A stretch of DNA of 64,000 nt, from assembly GCA_012932295.1 (NCBI GenBank), contig JAAONU010000009.1, positions 12,565,796 to 12,629,795 of the forward strand, given 5' to 3'. Shown here in pieces: positions 22,410 through 34,416 of this stretch. A program made the position numbers and the translations under genes. The notes beneath the pieces were generated by a model. It was not told where the DNA came from. It searched no databases and was given only the letters and a program-made list of their open reading frames with translations. This DNA comes from Cyclina sinensis. Taxonomy: Eukaryota; Mollusca; Bivalvia; Venerida; Veneridae. Position 1 is the first letter of the stretch. Every line of letters starts with the position of its first letter.

Positions 22410-25340
22410 CATGGCCATCACTGGTTACTACCAGCAACAAGGAGCTTCTTGGGGGGGGGGATGTCATCAGATATGCAGGCTTATAACTGCAATATAAGTT
22501 ACTTTTACAGTCAAAAGAAATAAAACTAATGCACATCATCATTTTCAGTGTTGATTTTCAGCTGATGTTAAGGCATTTTTTTTCCTATCACAATATGGGG
22601 GCGAACTGTCTTTTGGTAACGGCTAAATATTTACTAAAAATAGAATTATCAGTCCAGGGGAGTTAACAAGTTAACTAGTACAATACTGAGTTCGGAGATA
22701 TGGAGTTATGTGCCCCAGGGTGATATAAGAAATATCTCCCGGGAATGGTTCTCTATGAAGGTGATATTCGATTAGTACACATAATAGGTCTATGGGAGTT
22801 TTACATTGAAGGATATATTGAGGTATAATTATCATATGTTTTCTAAACATATTGTTTCTTTTAATATGCAGTTGTAAAAAACGTACGAAAGGTCACAAGA
22901 GATTCCTTGAATTTTGTATGAATTTTGCGTTAAGATGTGACACAGTAGATCTATTAAGCTAGCGGAATAATCTTTGATAAACAGCAGTCTGCAACATTTG
23001 CTGACTTATGGACAATTCCGAGTAGGTGTAAAATATAGGAAGGAATGTAGTCTATTTCAGACAGACGCATTATCAAAGAATCTTGTCAACAAGAAAGAAG
23101 AAATAATATAGTGTATACCAGTAATGAAAAGAGGTTTCGCTGAATAGATTAACTGTCCCCATGCATGTATTTTATGGTTCAAATTAAAATCTAAAACCGA
23201 ATTGTTTTCTGTGTGCATTCAATAGTCTTCTTTGCTTTTGTAATTCTAACTTATTTAACTTTAATATCAGAAAGGTATTTTCAATTAAATTACGGTTGAG
23301 TTAAAATAGCATTATACTTTCACAATCGTTTACCATCCCAGAAGGAATGGTTTGAAATAGTTTTACACCCACGAGTTGATGCGTCTGCAAATAAACCACA
23401 GTTAATGTGGGTTTTCATTTATTGGTATAGCAACAGTATCAAGCTTAATCAAAGAACGCTTTTAACTTATTAATGATATACTTTAATAAATCACAGTAAA
23501 ATTTTAAATGATAGAGGTCCCTGAGAGATGCGCGGCTTATTTTGTTTAAAGATGCTTTCATTGGTATTTTCATTATGATGTTTAACATTTTTGGTTTTAG
23601 TTCATATAGTTTTATATCAGAGGCAAGAGTTTGATGACCACACAGCTCGGTCTATAATCGTACCTTGCACTTCAAGCACATTAGTCCCGAGCAGTTAAAA
23701 TATATATTTTTCAACGCTCTATAGGAGTTTTGCTTTCAACCTTGCTTGTATCCAATGTTTTGTAAATTTTAAAAAAGAAATCATCTTGTAGTTCTAACTA
23801 TATGGAACCATCAGACAGGTTTCTGTAATTAAGTGGGGTAACATGTTTTGCAAACGAATGAAACACAACTGTCTAAGACTTGTTTCCTATATCAAATTGC
23901 AAATTCAACTTATTTGTAGAAATATGTATACTTGATACATATAAAAGATTGGTCACGTAGGGCCATACTAGACTTTAATAACTAAAAACCACCAGGACTG
24001 AGTGTCTCCAGCGACATTCCACATTCCTCACTTTCGACGAGAGTACTGGTTTGAACCCAGGAAGCAGTCATCGAGAGGAATTAATATAAGTTGCAAGAAC
24101 TCGCTTCCCAATCGTTGTAAAATAGATAAGTTTAAACTTTTATAACTAAAACTGATAAAATTAACAGAAAGGTGATAAAAATTAGTACCTGTGAAATTAT
24201 TGTGCTTAACTTGTTTACACAAAAAGACTTGCCTGTAGGTTGACATGCAGGTGAAAGTTTAACCTAGCTCGCAAATTTGACCTTGTTACCAAAATCACAA
24301 AGTTAGACAAACAACTAAAAAGATTTATCTAGCAGAAACAGAACTGAGAAGACTCTCAGAGAAAGAAGAAAGCGCTTCGACTTATTTTCTTTTCTGAAAG
24401 AGTTTCATAGAAAAACATTGCTCTCAGCAAGCTGATGGAAGTGTGAAACCAATTACGGAGAAAGCAAAACAAGTAAAAAGGATGAAAGCACTAGATGTTT
24501 GTCGGAAATCAAAGTTCTTTATATCCGTAAATTCAATCAGGAAGTGTTCAAAATACGTGTGAAAAAAGGAGTGTGAAGAGAAACTATACAACGGAAGCCT
24601 CAAATTACTTGGAAGGTAAAGGAAACGAGTTTGAGAGGTATCAGAAGAATGAAATTATCAATAACAATAAAAAAAAAAAACCTGTAACAGAAAAGTCGAG
24701 AGAAAAAGCAGTCCGAGAGAACATTTTACCTGTTTATCAAAATCAGAGGTTTTATATTCCACATGCAAAGGGCTCATTTCATAATTTGCGATAAATGTGA
24801 GTTACAGAAATTTTATGGTTCATGCATTAGCTCTATTAATTATGTACCTGCCAATAGCACTGCGCGTAGACTGAAAAGCAACAAAGCAATTTAATATCAT
24901 CGGACATCGGGATATCCTCTTTCTTCGGGAAGTGCCTACCACAAATATTTTCCATTGCTCCTAGACGAATGTATCTACAGTTTAATAACACTTTTCAGCG
25001 GTTTTATTTTTCCATCAGCCGTTACCTTGGCCAAATTGAATACTAGCTCCGGAAGTTGACTTGACAAACCTACTTACTGATTATATGGAGAGATGAACGT
25101 GGACAGTCATGGGTTCATTCTTGATCACAAGACTGTCTATTTTATTTCTGTTTTTGAACTGTAACAGCATTTTTAACCAATACTAACAATATTTTGATTT
25201 TCACAATAATACACTGACGTCTCCATGAAAACACAACCTGTCTGCTTCATGGTATGTTATTCATGTCCGTAAATGTCAATAAAATAAGATTTCTATTCTA
25301 AAATCGTGAGCTACCTCTGTGCGAATCATTAATAAATTTC
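22410..25340. other. Unannotated AT-rich sequence
   Basis: Nothing recognised. A 73-residue open frame at 24573-24794 is lysine- and glutamate-rich, contains an A-run, and has no domain or splice context. The region runs directly into the 24/25-bp minisatellite. Confidence 0.5.
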
Positions 25341-25341
25341 G

Positions 25342-28300
25342 TTGAATGTTTTGTTGTTGTTGTTTTTACTTTCTACATATTGTTCTTTTACCTTTAACAT
25401 GTTTTTGTTATTTTACTTTCTACATGTTTATGTTCTTTTAACTTCTACATGTTTTTGTTCTTTTACCTTATACATGTTTTTGTTATTTTACTTTCTACAT
25501 GCTTTGTTATTTTACCTTCTACAAGTTTATGTTCTTTTTACCTTGTACATGTTTTGTTGTTTTACTTTCTACATGTTTATGTTCTTTTACTTTGTACACG
25601 TTTATGTTCTTTTACCTTGTACATGTTTATGTTCTTTTACTTTGTACACGTTTATGTTCTTTTACCTTGTACATGTTTATGTTCTTTTACCTTGTACATG
25701 TTTATGTTCTTTTACTTTGTACACGTTTATGTTCTTTTACTTTGTACATGTTTATGTTCTTTTTACCTTGTACATGTTTTGTTGTTTTACTTTCTACATG
25801 TTTATGTTCTTTTACTTTGTACATGTTTTGTTGTTTTACTTTCTACATGTTTATGTTCTTTTACTTTGTACATGTTTATTTTTTACCTTCTACATGTTTA
25901 TGTTCTTTTACCTTGTTCATGTTTATGTTCTTTTACCTTGTACATGTTTTGTTGTTTTACTTTCTACATGTTTATGTTCTTTTACTTTGTACACGTTTAT
26001 GTTCTTTTACTTTGTACATGTTTATGTTCTTTTACTTTGTACATGTTTATGTTCTTTTACCTTGTACATGTTTATGTTCTTTTACCTTGTACATGTTTAT
26101 GTTCTTTTACCTTGTACATGTTTATGTTCTTTTACCTTGTACATGTTTATGTTCTTTTTACCTTGTACATGTTTATGTTCTTTTACTTTGTACATGTTTA
26201 TGTTCTTTTACTTTGTACATGTTTATGTTCCTTTACCTTGTACATGTTTATGTTCTTTTTACCTTGTACATGTTTATGTTCTTTTACTGTGTACACGTTT
26301 ATGTTCTTTTACCTTGTACATGTTTATGTTCTTTTACTTTGTACATGTTTATGTTCTTTTACCTTGTACATGTTTATGTTCTTTTACCTTGTACATGTTT
26401 ATGTTCTTTTACCTTGTACATGTTTATGTTCTTTTACCTTGTACATGTTTATGTTCTTTTACTTTGTACATGTTTATGTTCTTTTACCTTGTACATGTTT
26501 ATGTTCTTTTACCTTGTACATGTTTATGTTCTTTTACCTTGTACATGTTTATGTTCTTTTACCTTGTACATGTTTATGTTCTTTTACCTTGTACATGTTT
26601 ATGTTCTTTTACTTTGTACACGTTTATGTTCTTTTACCTTGTACATGTTTATGTTCTTTTACTTTGTACACGTTTATGTTCTTTTACCTTGTACATGTTT
26701 ATGTTCTTTTACCTTGTACATGTTTATGTTCTTTTACCTTGTTCATGTTTATGTTTTTTTACCTTGTACATGTTTTGTTGTTTTACTTTCTACATGTTTA
26801 TGTTTTTTTACTTTGTACACGTTTATGTTCTTTTACTTTGTACATGTTTATGTTCTTTTTACCTTGTACATGTTTTGTTGTTTTACTTTCTACATGTTTA
26901 TGTTCTTTTACTTTCTACATGTTTTGTTGTTTTACTTTCTACATGTTTATGTTCTTTTACTTTGTACATATTTATGTTCTTTTACCTTCTACATGTTTAT
27001 GTTCTTTTACCTTGTACATGTTTATGTTTTTTTAACTTTTACATGTTTTGTTGTTTTACTTTCTACATGTTAATGTTCTTTTACCTTGTACGAGTTTTGT
27101 TGTTTTACTTTCTACATGTTTATGTTCTTTTACTTTGTTCGTGTTTATGTTCTTTTACCTTCTACATGTTTATGTTCTTTTACCTTGTTCATGTTTATGT
27201 TCTTTTACCTTGTACATGTTTTGTTGTTTTACTTTCTACATGTTTATGTTCTTTTACTTTGTACATGTTTTGTTGTTTTACTTTCTACATGTTTATGTTC
27301 TTTTACTTTGTACATGTTTATGTTCTTTTACCTTCTACATGTTTATGTTCTTTTACCTTGTACATGTTTATGTTTTTTTAACTTTTACATGTTTTGTTGT
27401 TTTACTTTCTACATGTTAATGTTCTTTTACCTTGTACAAGTTTTGTTTGTTTACTTTCTACATGTTTAGGTTCTTTTACTTTGTTCGTGTTTATGTTCTT
27501 TTACCTTGTACAATGTTTATGTTTTTTTAACTTTTACATGTTTTGTTGTTTTACTTTCTAATGTTAATGTTATTTTACCTTGTACAAGTTTTGTTGTTTT
27601 ACTTTCTACATGTTTAGGTTTCTTTTACTTTGTTCGTGTTTATGTTCTTTTACCTTCTACATGTTATGTTCTTTTACCTTGTCATGTTTATGTTCTTTTT
27701 ACCTTGTACATGTTTTGTTGTTTTACTTTCTACATGTTTATGTTCTTTTACTTTGTACACGTTTATGTTCTTTTACTTTGTACAGGTTTATGTTCTTTTT
27801 ACCTTGTACATGTTTTGTTGTTTTACTTTCTACATGTTTATGTTCTTTTACCTTGTACATGTTTATGTTCTTTACCTTGTACATGTTTATGTTCTTTTAC
27901 TTTGTACACGTTTATGTTCTTTTACCTTGTACATGTTTATGTTCTTTTACCTTGTACACGTTTATGTTCTTTTACCTTGTACATGTTTATGTTCTTTTAC
28001 CTTGTACATGTTTATGTTCTTTTACTTTGTACATGTTTATGTTCTTTTACTTTGTACACGTTAATGTTCTTTTACCTTGTACATGTTTATGTTCTTTTAC
28101 TTTGTACACGTTTATGTTCTTTTACCTTGTACATGTTTATGTTCTTTTACCTTGTACATGTTTATGTTCTTTTACCTTGTTCATGTTTATGTTCTTTTTA
28201 CCTTGTACATGTTTGGTTGTTTTACTTTCTACATGTTTATGTTCTTTTACTTTGTACACGTTTATGTTCTTTTACTTTGTACATGTTTATGTTCTTTTAC

Positions 28301-28850
28301 CTTGTACATGTTTTGTTGTTTTACTTTCTACATGTTTATGTTCTTTTACTTTGTACATGTTTTGTTGTTTTACTTTCTACATGTTTATGTTCTTTTACCT
28401 TGTACATGTTTATGTTCTTTTACCTTCTACATGTTTATGTTCTTTTACCTTGTACATGTTTATGTTTTTTAACTTGTACATGTTTTGTTGTTTTACTTTC
28501 TACATGTTAATGTTCTTTTACCTTGTACAAGTTTTGTTGTTTTACTTTCTACATGTTTATGTTCTTTTACCTTGTTCGTGTTTATGTTCTTTTACCTTCT
28601 ACATGTTTATGTTCTTTTACCTTGTACATGTTTATGTTCTTTAACCTTGTACATGTTTATGTTATTTTACCTTCTACATGTTTATGTTCTTTTACCTTGT
28701 ACATGAATTGTTGTTTTACTTTCTACATGTTTATGTTTTTTTTAACTTGTACAAGTTTATGTTCTTTTACCATGTACATGTTTATGTTCTTTTACCTTAT
28801 ACATGTTTCTAGGGTCTTTTTGCATTCTACATGTTTTATGTCCTTTTTTC
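25342..28850 (+). repeat. 3.4-kb minisatellite of 24- and 25-bp units
   Basis: About 135-140 tandem units. The major unit is 25 bp and contains 'CTTTTACCTTGTACATG'. A minor 24-bp unit contains 'GTTGTTTTACTTTCTACATG' and occurs about two dozen times. The minor unit is absent from the homogeneous core (about 25980-26760) and common on both sides, and the units decay into flanking DNA after about 28800. The major unit has no stop codon in any forward frame, so arrays stay open in all three frames. This yields open frames of up to 679 residues with a 25-residue period, such as 'MFMFFYLVHVYVLLPCTC'. These are not genes: three overlapping frames encode the same periodic peptide and point differences are not synonymous-biased by eye. 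Each unit holds the palindromes TGTACA and ACATGT. Confidence 0.97.
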
Positions 28851-28899
28851 TGCTACATTTTTTGTTTTCTTATGTCCTACTTGCTTTATGCCTTCGAAG

Positions 28900-29583
28900 G
28901 ATTATTTAGTTTTTGTCTGTCCGAAAATTATAACGTTGCCTATTACTTACTTATTATTTAATAAATTTACTTCATACTTCAACAGAGACCCCCCCTTTTT
29001 GACATGACCTTCTCCCAGACATATATTTATTTACTAATAATGTAATACAAATTTAAAGGTTCTACAGTGTTGTAAATATCAAACAGCATGTTTGGACCAG
29101 GCCAAAACTATACTTTGGATTTACCCTATCTAAAATATAGTACTTGAAAGTCGCAGAACAAATAAATAAACAGTGAACTGACTCGAGCTTGGATAGATAT
29201 TTTCCAATCTCACGAAAAATAACACCATTTAGTTACACAGTTATACATGTAGTGTCTCTTCCCATCCAAACTGTAATTTACGTTCACGAATTCCATACAA
29301 ATTTAGCTGGCCTATGATAAATGGTGCTTAACAAAATCATTTTTTAATTATATTTGGCGGTGAAAATGATTCCACTGGTTAGATATAATGGATATAAACG
29401 TGACCACTTGTAACCAGTCCAATATAGCAACGGTTAATCACACTTTTTTGTTAGGGAACTTGAAGTTGACAGAAATTGTTAACTTTGACTTTACAGTGTT
29501 AACCTGTAACTTGACCGATGCTTCAAGAACTGGCTCGTTCCTTCTGACGATGACTGTTTTTAGAATAAAACATTTACGTGTAA

Positions 29584-29618
<35 letters not shown>

Positions 29619-30780
29619 TTGTATTTCATGTGTTTTACCACCTTGAGCTTTTCTTCAATTGAACACCTTTTTGTGCTAATATTCATGAAAAAAAAATAGA
29701 AGAAAAAAGTAATTTATTATACACTGGGTGATTTTAATATAATGTATTCTAATTAGCATTAAATGACCTGACCTGAGCCTTTTCAAGGAAACAAAAAAAG
29801 GAAGAAAACATCACTCGACATTATTTCTATTAAAAGTAAAAACCATTTTAATTGCACAATGTTTGCCTGTGATTATTAATAAAACAAGTCATAATTACAC
29901 ATCAAGGAGCGGAGTTTTCATCTCATTACGGCTTAAAAACCAGAATTCTTCCTTGAACCTCCTCGTACTCTGCTTTTTGAAATAAATGAGAAAGAAAATA
30001 CTTTTTTACATTATTAAAAAAGATCTCAGGTAGGTCGGTGTCCTGTTTCCACAGTGAAGCTGAAGAAACCGACAAAATTACGAAAGAAAACAGTGGCAAA
30101 AGGTCGTAGATCTTTTTGCAGTATTAACGTAATATAATTCTACTTAATTAAAAAAAAACAACACGGTTAAAGTCCTTCATTTTCACATATCTGCTAATAA
30201 ATATAATATGGAAATGTTCTGTTATATACCACGTTCGATTTACTACAAGACAAATGATGGCTAGAGTTGTAAACGTTAGTCGAAATTCAGATTATAACAA
30301 ACAGAAATGTTCAAAATTGCGTTTAAACGTGGGGAAAATGTCATTACGTCCTATTGTAAACAACATTATTTTTTCCCTAATGTATTTATTTTTTCTTCTT
30401 GTCATTAGATCTGAGAACAATACCTGTTTGAAGACATTCTGGTGGGCACATCGGATCAATCTGTAAACATATATAGGAACGGTTCAAAATACCAAACTTA
30501 ACACCAAAATATTTGTTAATATAACTGAAATTACAAAGCTGGATGCACCACCACAGATCCGGAATATTGTCCAACACTTAAAAACTTTAAGTGCAGTCAA
30601 CCGCAGTTGCCTTTTATAGAGCAGCAAAAAAATCTTTATGTGGAGCTAAACACTCAGTGTTTACATGTAGAATGAGCTGGGTTCAAAACCCGTTTATCCA
30701 TACAGGAATACGAATGTGGCAGGTGTTCTAATCAGTTTTCGAAGTTAACGTCAAACCGCGACAGCTGATTGTCACAACAA
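28900..30780. other. Unannotated AT-rich sequence
   Basis: It contains an (ATA)n microsatellite at 29584-29616 and otherwise no supported feature. Short open frames on both strands lack motifs. Confidence 0.5.
29584..29616. repeat. (AAT)n microsatellite
   Basis: About eleven uninterrupted AAT/ATA triplets. It yields a run of tyrosines in a spurious minus-strand open frame. Confidence 0.97.
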
Positions 30781-30784
30781 TTGT

Positions 30785-30870
30785 GTGTCTGTATTGCTAG
30801 AAACTTTCGCGGAGACAAACTTTCGCGCATTCTTAACGACCGCGAATTAAGCGAATATTTAATCGTTTAG
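30785..30870. repeat. CGCGAA-rich dispersed repeat fragment
   Basis: The sequence 'ctttcgcggagacaaactttcgcgcattc' (quoted only as 'tttcgcgcattc' for matching) is CpG-rich relative to its surroundings. A similar CpG-rich segment lies at 32645-32740 ('gttcgcgggaacatgc', 'aaaacgcgcgaaat'). Probably copies of one repeat family. Confidence 0.5.
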
Positions 30871-30917
30871 GTATAAAAGTACAACTTTACAAGTCAGGCT
30901 TTACTGTCTCAGTATAG

Positions 30918-31008
30918 GATAGATCACGAGTAACCGTTGTCTATGAAATTTAGAGCCGAGCGCAGCGAGCTGATAAATTTCATAGACAACGGTTACGAGA
31001 GATCTATC
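30918..31008. repeat. Long hairpin with perfect 22-bp arms
   Basis: Arms at 30931-30952 and 30974-30995 are exact reverse complements ('gttgtctatgaaattta' inside each) around a 21-base GC-rich loop ('gagccgagcgcagcgag'). After a 5-base mismatch the stem continues with GATAGATC (30918-30925) and GATCTATC (31001-31008). It lies just left of the recombinase remnant and may be one end of a mobile element. Confidence 0.9.
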
Positions 31009-31180
31009 TGACTTAGACCACAGGTAGTTTAGATACGACACTTCTCGTTCCAATTGATCGCCCATTTTTACTACTATGTAAAATCAACACGTTAAATCTT
31101 TGCACGTGGATTTCATGAATATCATCGCCCGTACCAATATTACTGCCTTCATTGTGTTATATGTGTAGTTTCCGACAAAA

Positions 31181-31637
31181 ATGGATGAAAATAACAATGT
31201 GTTGTGTCCTAATATACTCAGAGAAATTAGCCAAGAAGTGACTATTACTCAGCTAGATAGCTGACCTTGAGAATAGAAACATATGCAACCATTCGGGTAA
31301 AGTAACTCTGTGCACCTGTCTATATGATAAACAGTTCGACGAACAGGCAATAATGGCACATAGCGGGCACGGGAGTATTGCTGTTCGCGATTATAAGCGA
31401 CCTAGTGAGGAGTTAAAGCGAAGTGTTTCTGAAGCACTTTAGGCGCCACCAAGCCGACAGGCTATTGCTACACCACCCCCTCCACAGGAACCGGAATTAA
31501 AACCGTTAATTACCACTGATAATGCACAAGCATCTGGCTCTTGTCAGGATCCAGGGTGCCTGGAAATCGTTCTACCATCTACCATTCACACAGTTATTAT
31601 TACAAAAAATAGTTGTAAAAGTTCAATAGCTGTGTGA
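31181..31637 (+). pseudogene. Crypton-like tyrosine recombinase remnant
   Basis: A short frame at 31181-31264 encodes 27 residues starting 'MDENNNVLCPNILREIS'. From about 31257 another frame is open to 31637 except for one TAG at 31440-31442. The second frame reads 'NHSGKVTLCTCLYD', then 'FDEQAIMAHSGHGS' and 'IAVRDYKRPSEEL'. This matches the C-terminal box of Crypton-type/DUF3504 tyrosine recombinases: a His-Ser-Gly-(Arg/Lys) box, a Gly-His box, and the nucleophilic Tyr in 'AVRxYKR'. These enzymes cut and join DNA through a covalent tyrosine link. The core between N-terminus and C-terminus is deleted, the usual Arg after the Gly-His is Gly here, and there is a stop, so it is dead. Homology was judged by eye. 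Confidence 0.65.
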
Positions 31638-32119
31638 GTTTATGTTTTGATGGTACATTTTTGTACATTGTAATTTCTCTGATATAAAGTATCTGATAAC
31701 AGTTTTGTGTTTATTTTGTCATAAAACAAATAAAACAATGTATGGAAAAATTCTCATTCGTAATCTCTAACTGACGATATTTTTCAGGTCACTAAATATA
31801 TAAAATTCGTAGTAAACTTTATCATGCTACGTCGAAGATAACTATTATAATCAGGGTTTGCAAATCACCGTTTACTGTCGGATTGGCGGAGAAATGAATT
31901 TTGCTAAGAAATATAATAATTACAAACTTTCATGTTAAAAGTTTGCTTAGAAAGTAACCTACATTTTTAGTCAATTAACTTTTTTCATAAACACCAAAAA
32001 AGTCCAGATTCAAACAATAATTTTGGCGGGAAATTTAGCTACTACTACTATGAACTGTAGTAAACAATACCAAATATGGGCAACTTTACAAGTAATGAAA
32101 ATTCACGTTTTCCTCGTGC

Positions 32120-32212
32120 TCTATTTAGACAACGGCAAACTGTTGTCTACGTGATTTAGACAATGGTAATACTGGCCACTGATTGGCCAGTGGAGGGTAG
32201 CTGTGGTCTAAG
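32120..32212. repeat. Palindromic right border, inverted partner of 30918-31023
   Basis: It contains 'agacaacggcaaactgttgtct' (a palindrome, arms AGACAAC/GTTGTCT), 'ggccactgattggccagtgg', and 'CTGTGGTCTAAG' at 32201-32212. The latter is the exact reverse complement of CTTAGACCACAG at 31012-31023. Together with the left hairpin it brackets about 1.3 kb that includes the recombinase remnant. Confidence 0.65.
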
Positions 32213-32239
32213 GCCACTCCATACTTGTTTTGTGAACAC

Positions 32240-32985
32240 TTGTTACTAGTTGGATATTGTGCAATTCATGATTGACCGTAAAATCTTAAAACTAGTTCAC
32301 CGTTTTTCATGAAATGCATATACCGTTAGTACTTGGTCGCTATTGTACTTTTAACAAAGGATGACAACTTCACACCCGACGAATATAACACCAGTTATTC
32401 AATGCACACAAACTGTTTATAGCTTTGCATTGTATATTTGTTTAGTCTGTGAATCATGAATAGTTTCAAATAGATGCTTTTTATATAACATTTTTTCAGG
32501 GTCCAAACAAGTATCCATAACTGGACTTGAGGATAAGAGGTAAATAACTGCGCCGTGTGACGTCATAAAGTTTATCTGTCAATTAAACCTCAATAATATA
32601 AATATGGATAACTAGGTCAAGAAACACAAACAGCTACAACTGTTCGCGGATTTGTAAGATGTGAGCTTTTCGTGGCTATAAAAGTTCGCGGGAACATGCT
32701 TAACGCGAAATGCTCTAATTTAAAACGCGCGAAATAATTTCTAGGAATACGATACCTTGGATATGAAAGCAAGATAACAAGTTCTGTGTCTATTACCTCT
32801 ATGTGCGGCCCTATATCTGTTAAACATAAGCAATGTGCAAAAAAATGCACTGAATGTTTCGCTGAATGATTCTCAAAATGAACAAGATGATAAAATGACA
32901 TTGCAAGAAAACAAGTGGACAATAGGCAATTAGATACTGACAGACAAATGATCGTTAAACAATCTCTGACAAACGTACTAGAGCT
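32240..32985. other. Unannotated sequence with CpG-rich repeat fragment
   Basis: No gene is supported. The CpG-rich words at 32645-32740 resemble those at 30785-30870. A 101-residue minus-strand frame (32617-32922) has no recognisable domain. Confidence 0.45.
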
Positions 32986-32991
32986 TGAAAA

Positions 32992-34029
32992 TTGTCAGCT
33001 TTGATAAAAATTTATCCTCACTTTAGCTATTGTATATTTGTTTTACTAAATATAATTCAAAATTACTTAAACGAGAATAAAAGGCTTTGTGTTTTTGTAG
33101 ATTTGAAAAAATGTTTTGTTACAATTTACAGAAATGGACTGTGGCTTAAACTGCACAAAACTGGCATTCAGGGTAAAATGTTGAGAATACTTAGAGATAT
33201 GTATCAGAAAGTTAAGTGTTAAATATTGTAATAATTACTCCGATTTTTCGAATATGCTATTGGATTAAGACAAGGGGAGATAATGTCACCGATTTTATTC
33301 TCACTTTTCGTAGAAGACTTAGAGCTATTTTTACAAAATGATTTAAATTCTGGTTTAAATTTAGATGATATTGTACTTATATTACTTTTATTTGCCGATG
33401 ATATGGTAATTTTGGCTAAGTCGCCTGAAGAATTACAAACGAATTTAAATTTACTTCATGAATATTGTAAAAAATGGAGTTTGGAAGTTAATACTGAAAA
33501 AACTAAAATTATAGTATTTAGAAAAAGAGGTGGTTTAAAGCAAAATGAAATCTGGAATTATAATGGTATTGAATTAAATGTGGTCAATGATTTTAACTAT
33601 TTAGGCACTGTGTTTAATTATACAGGTAATTTTACATTAAATCAAGAATATCTAACCGGAAAGGCTTTAAAAGCATTAAATGTTTTGTTGTTAAAGTGTC
33701 GTAAAATTAAGCTGAAGCCAAAAGTTTTATGTCAGTTATTTGATTCTTTTGTTGGATCGATTTTAAATTATGCAGCAGAAATTTGGAGAAATTGTAAATC
33801 AAAGGAAATAGAACGTATTCATTTAAAATTTTGTAAGAGGATTTTAAATGTAAGAAGTAATGCATGTTCTGTAAGTATTTATAGTGAACTAGGAAGATAT
33901 CCATTGTTTATTAACCGTTATGTACGTATTATTAAGTACTGGTGTATGAAAACAGTGTATAACCAAGCAGTTAATGATTGTGATAAACGTTATAAAAACT
34001 GGGCATCAGGAGTTAAAAATATTATGTGA
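32992..34029 (+). pseudogene. Reverse transcriptase of truncated LINE
   Basis: The first stretch (to 33222) reads 'IIQNYLNENKRLCVFVDLKK' and then 'CFVTIYRNGLWLKLHKTGI'. Here motif A keeps the first aspartate (FVDLKK), but the usual 'AFD' is 'CFV'. A one-base-type frame change near 33218 leads to 'YAIGLRQGEIMSPILFSLF' (motif B) and then motif C 'LLFADDMVILAKSPEEL', with both catalytic aspartates. The thumb and following region continue to 34029. Codons are very AT-rich. The substitution in motif A plus frame breaks show it is inactive. Confidence 0.88.
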
Positions 34030-34416
34030 TTATGGTTTTGCACTTGTCTGGAATGATCCATATTCGGTTAATTTGAAAACGTTTGTTTATACTTATAAGA
34101 AAAAGTCATAGATACATTTATTCAAAGTTGGAATGTGAATAAGGAAAATAGCGGTGTTTTAGAATTGTATAACCAATGTAAAATAACCCATGCTTATGAA
34201 ACTTATCTAGATGTTATACGTAATAATTTGAAGCCGTATCTTACACGTATAAGAATTTCAGCTCACTCTTTAAGAATACACATTGGAAGGTATGCAAGAA
34301 ATAGAATTCCTAGAAATGAGAGATACTGTCTTTGTTGTAATATGTTGGACTTCGAAGATGAGTTTCACTTTGTTCTTATCTGTTCATGTTATGAAGAATT
34401 GCGTAAAAAATTATAA
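34022..34416 (+). pseudogene. C-terminal Cys/His region of truncated LINE
   Basis: After a frame change near 34022 and a stop near 34108, the frame to 34416 encodes the C-terminal end: 'RIRISAHSLRIHIGRYARN' followed by a Cys-x-x-Cys, a His and a Cys ('YCLCCNMLDFEDEFHFVLIC'). This is the Cys/His box common at the end of LINE proteins. It closes with a TAA at 34414-34416. Confidence 0.82.

Noticed and set aside
24573..24794. A 73-residue Lys/Glu-rich open frame
   Set aside because: Low-complexity composition, an internal A-run, no recognised domain and no splice signals.
25342..27381. A 679-residue open frame, with parallel frames of 528 and 524 residues
   Set aside because: All three frames are open at once and encode the same periodic peptide because the 24/25-bp units contain no forward stop. 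It is a minisatellite and not a gene.
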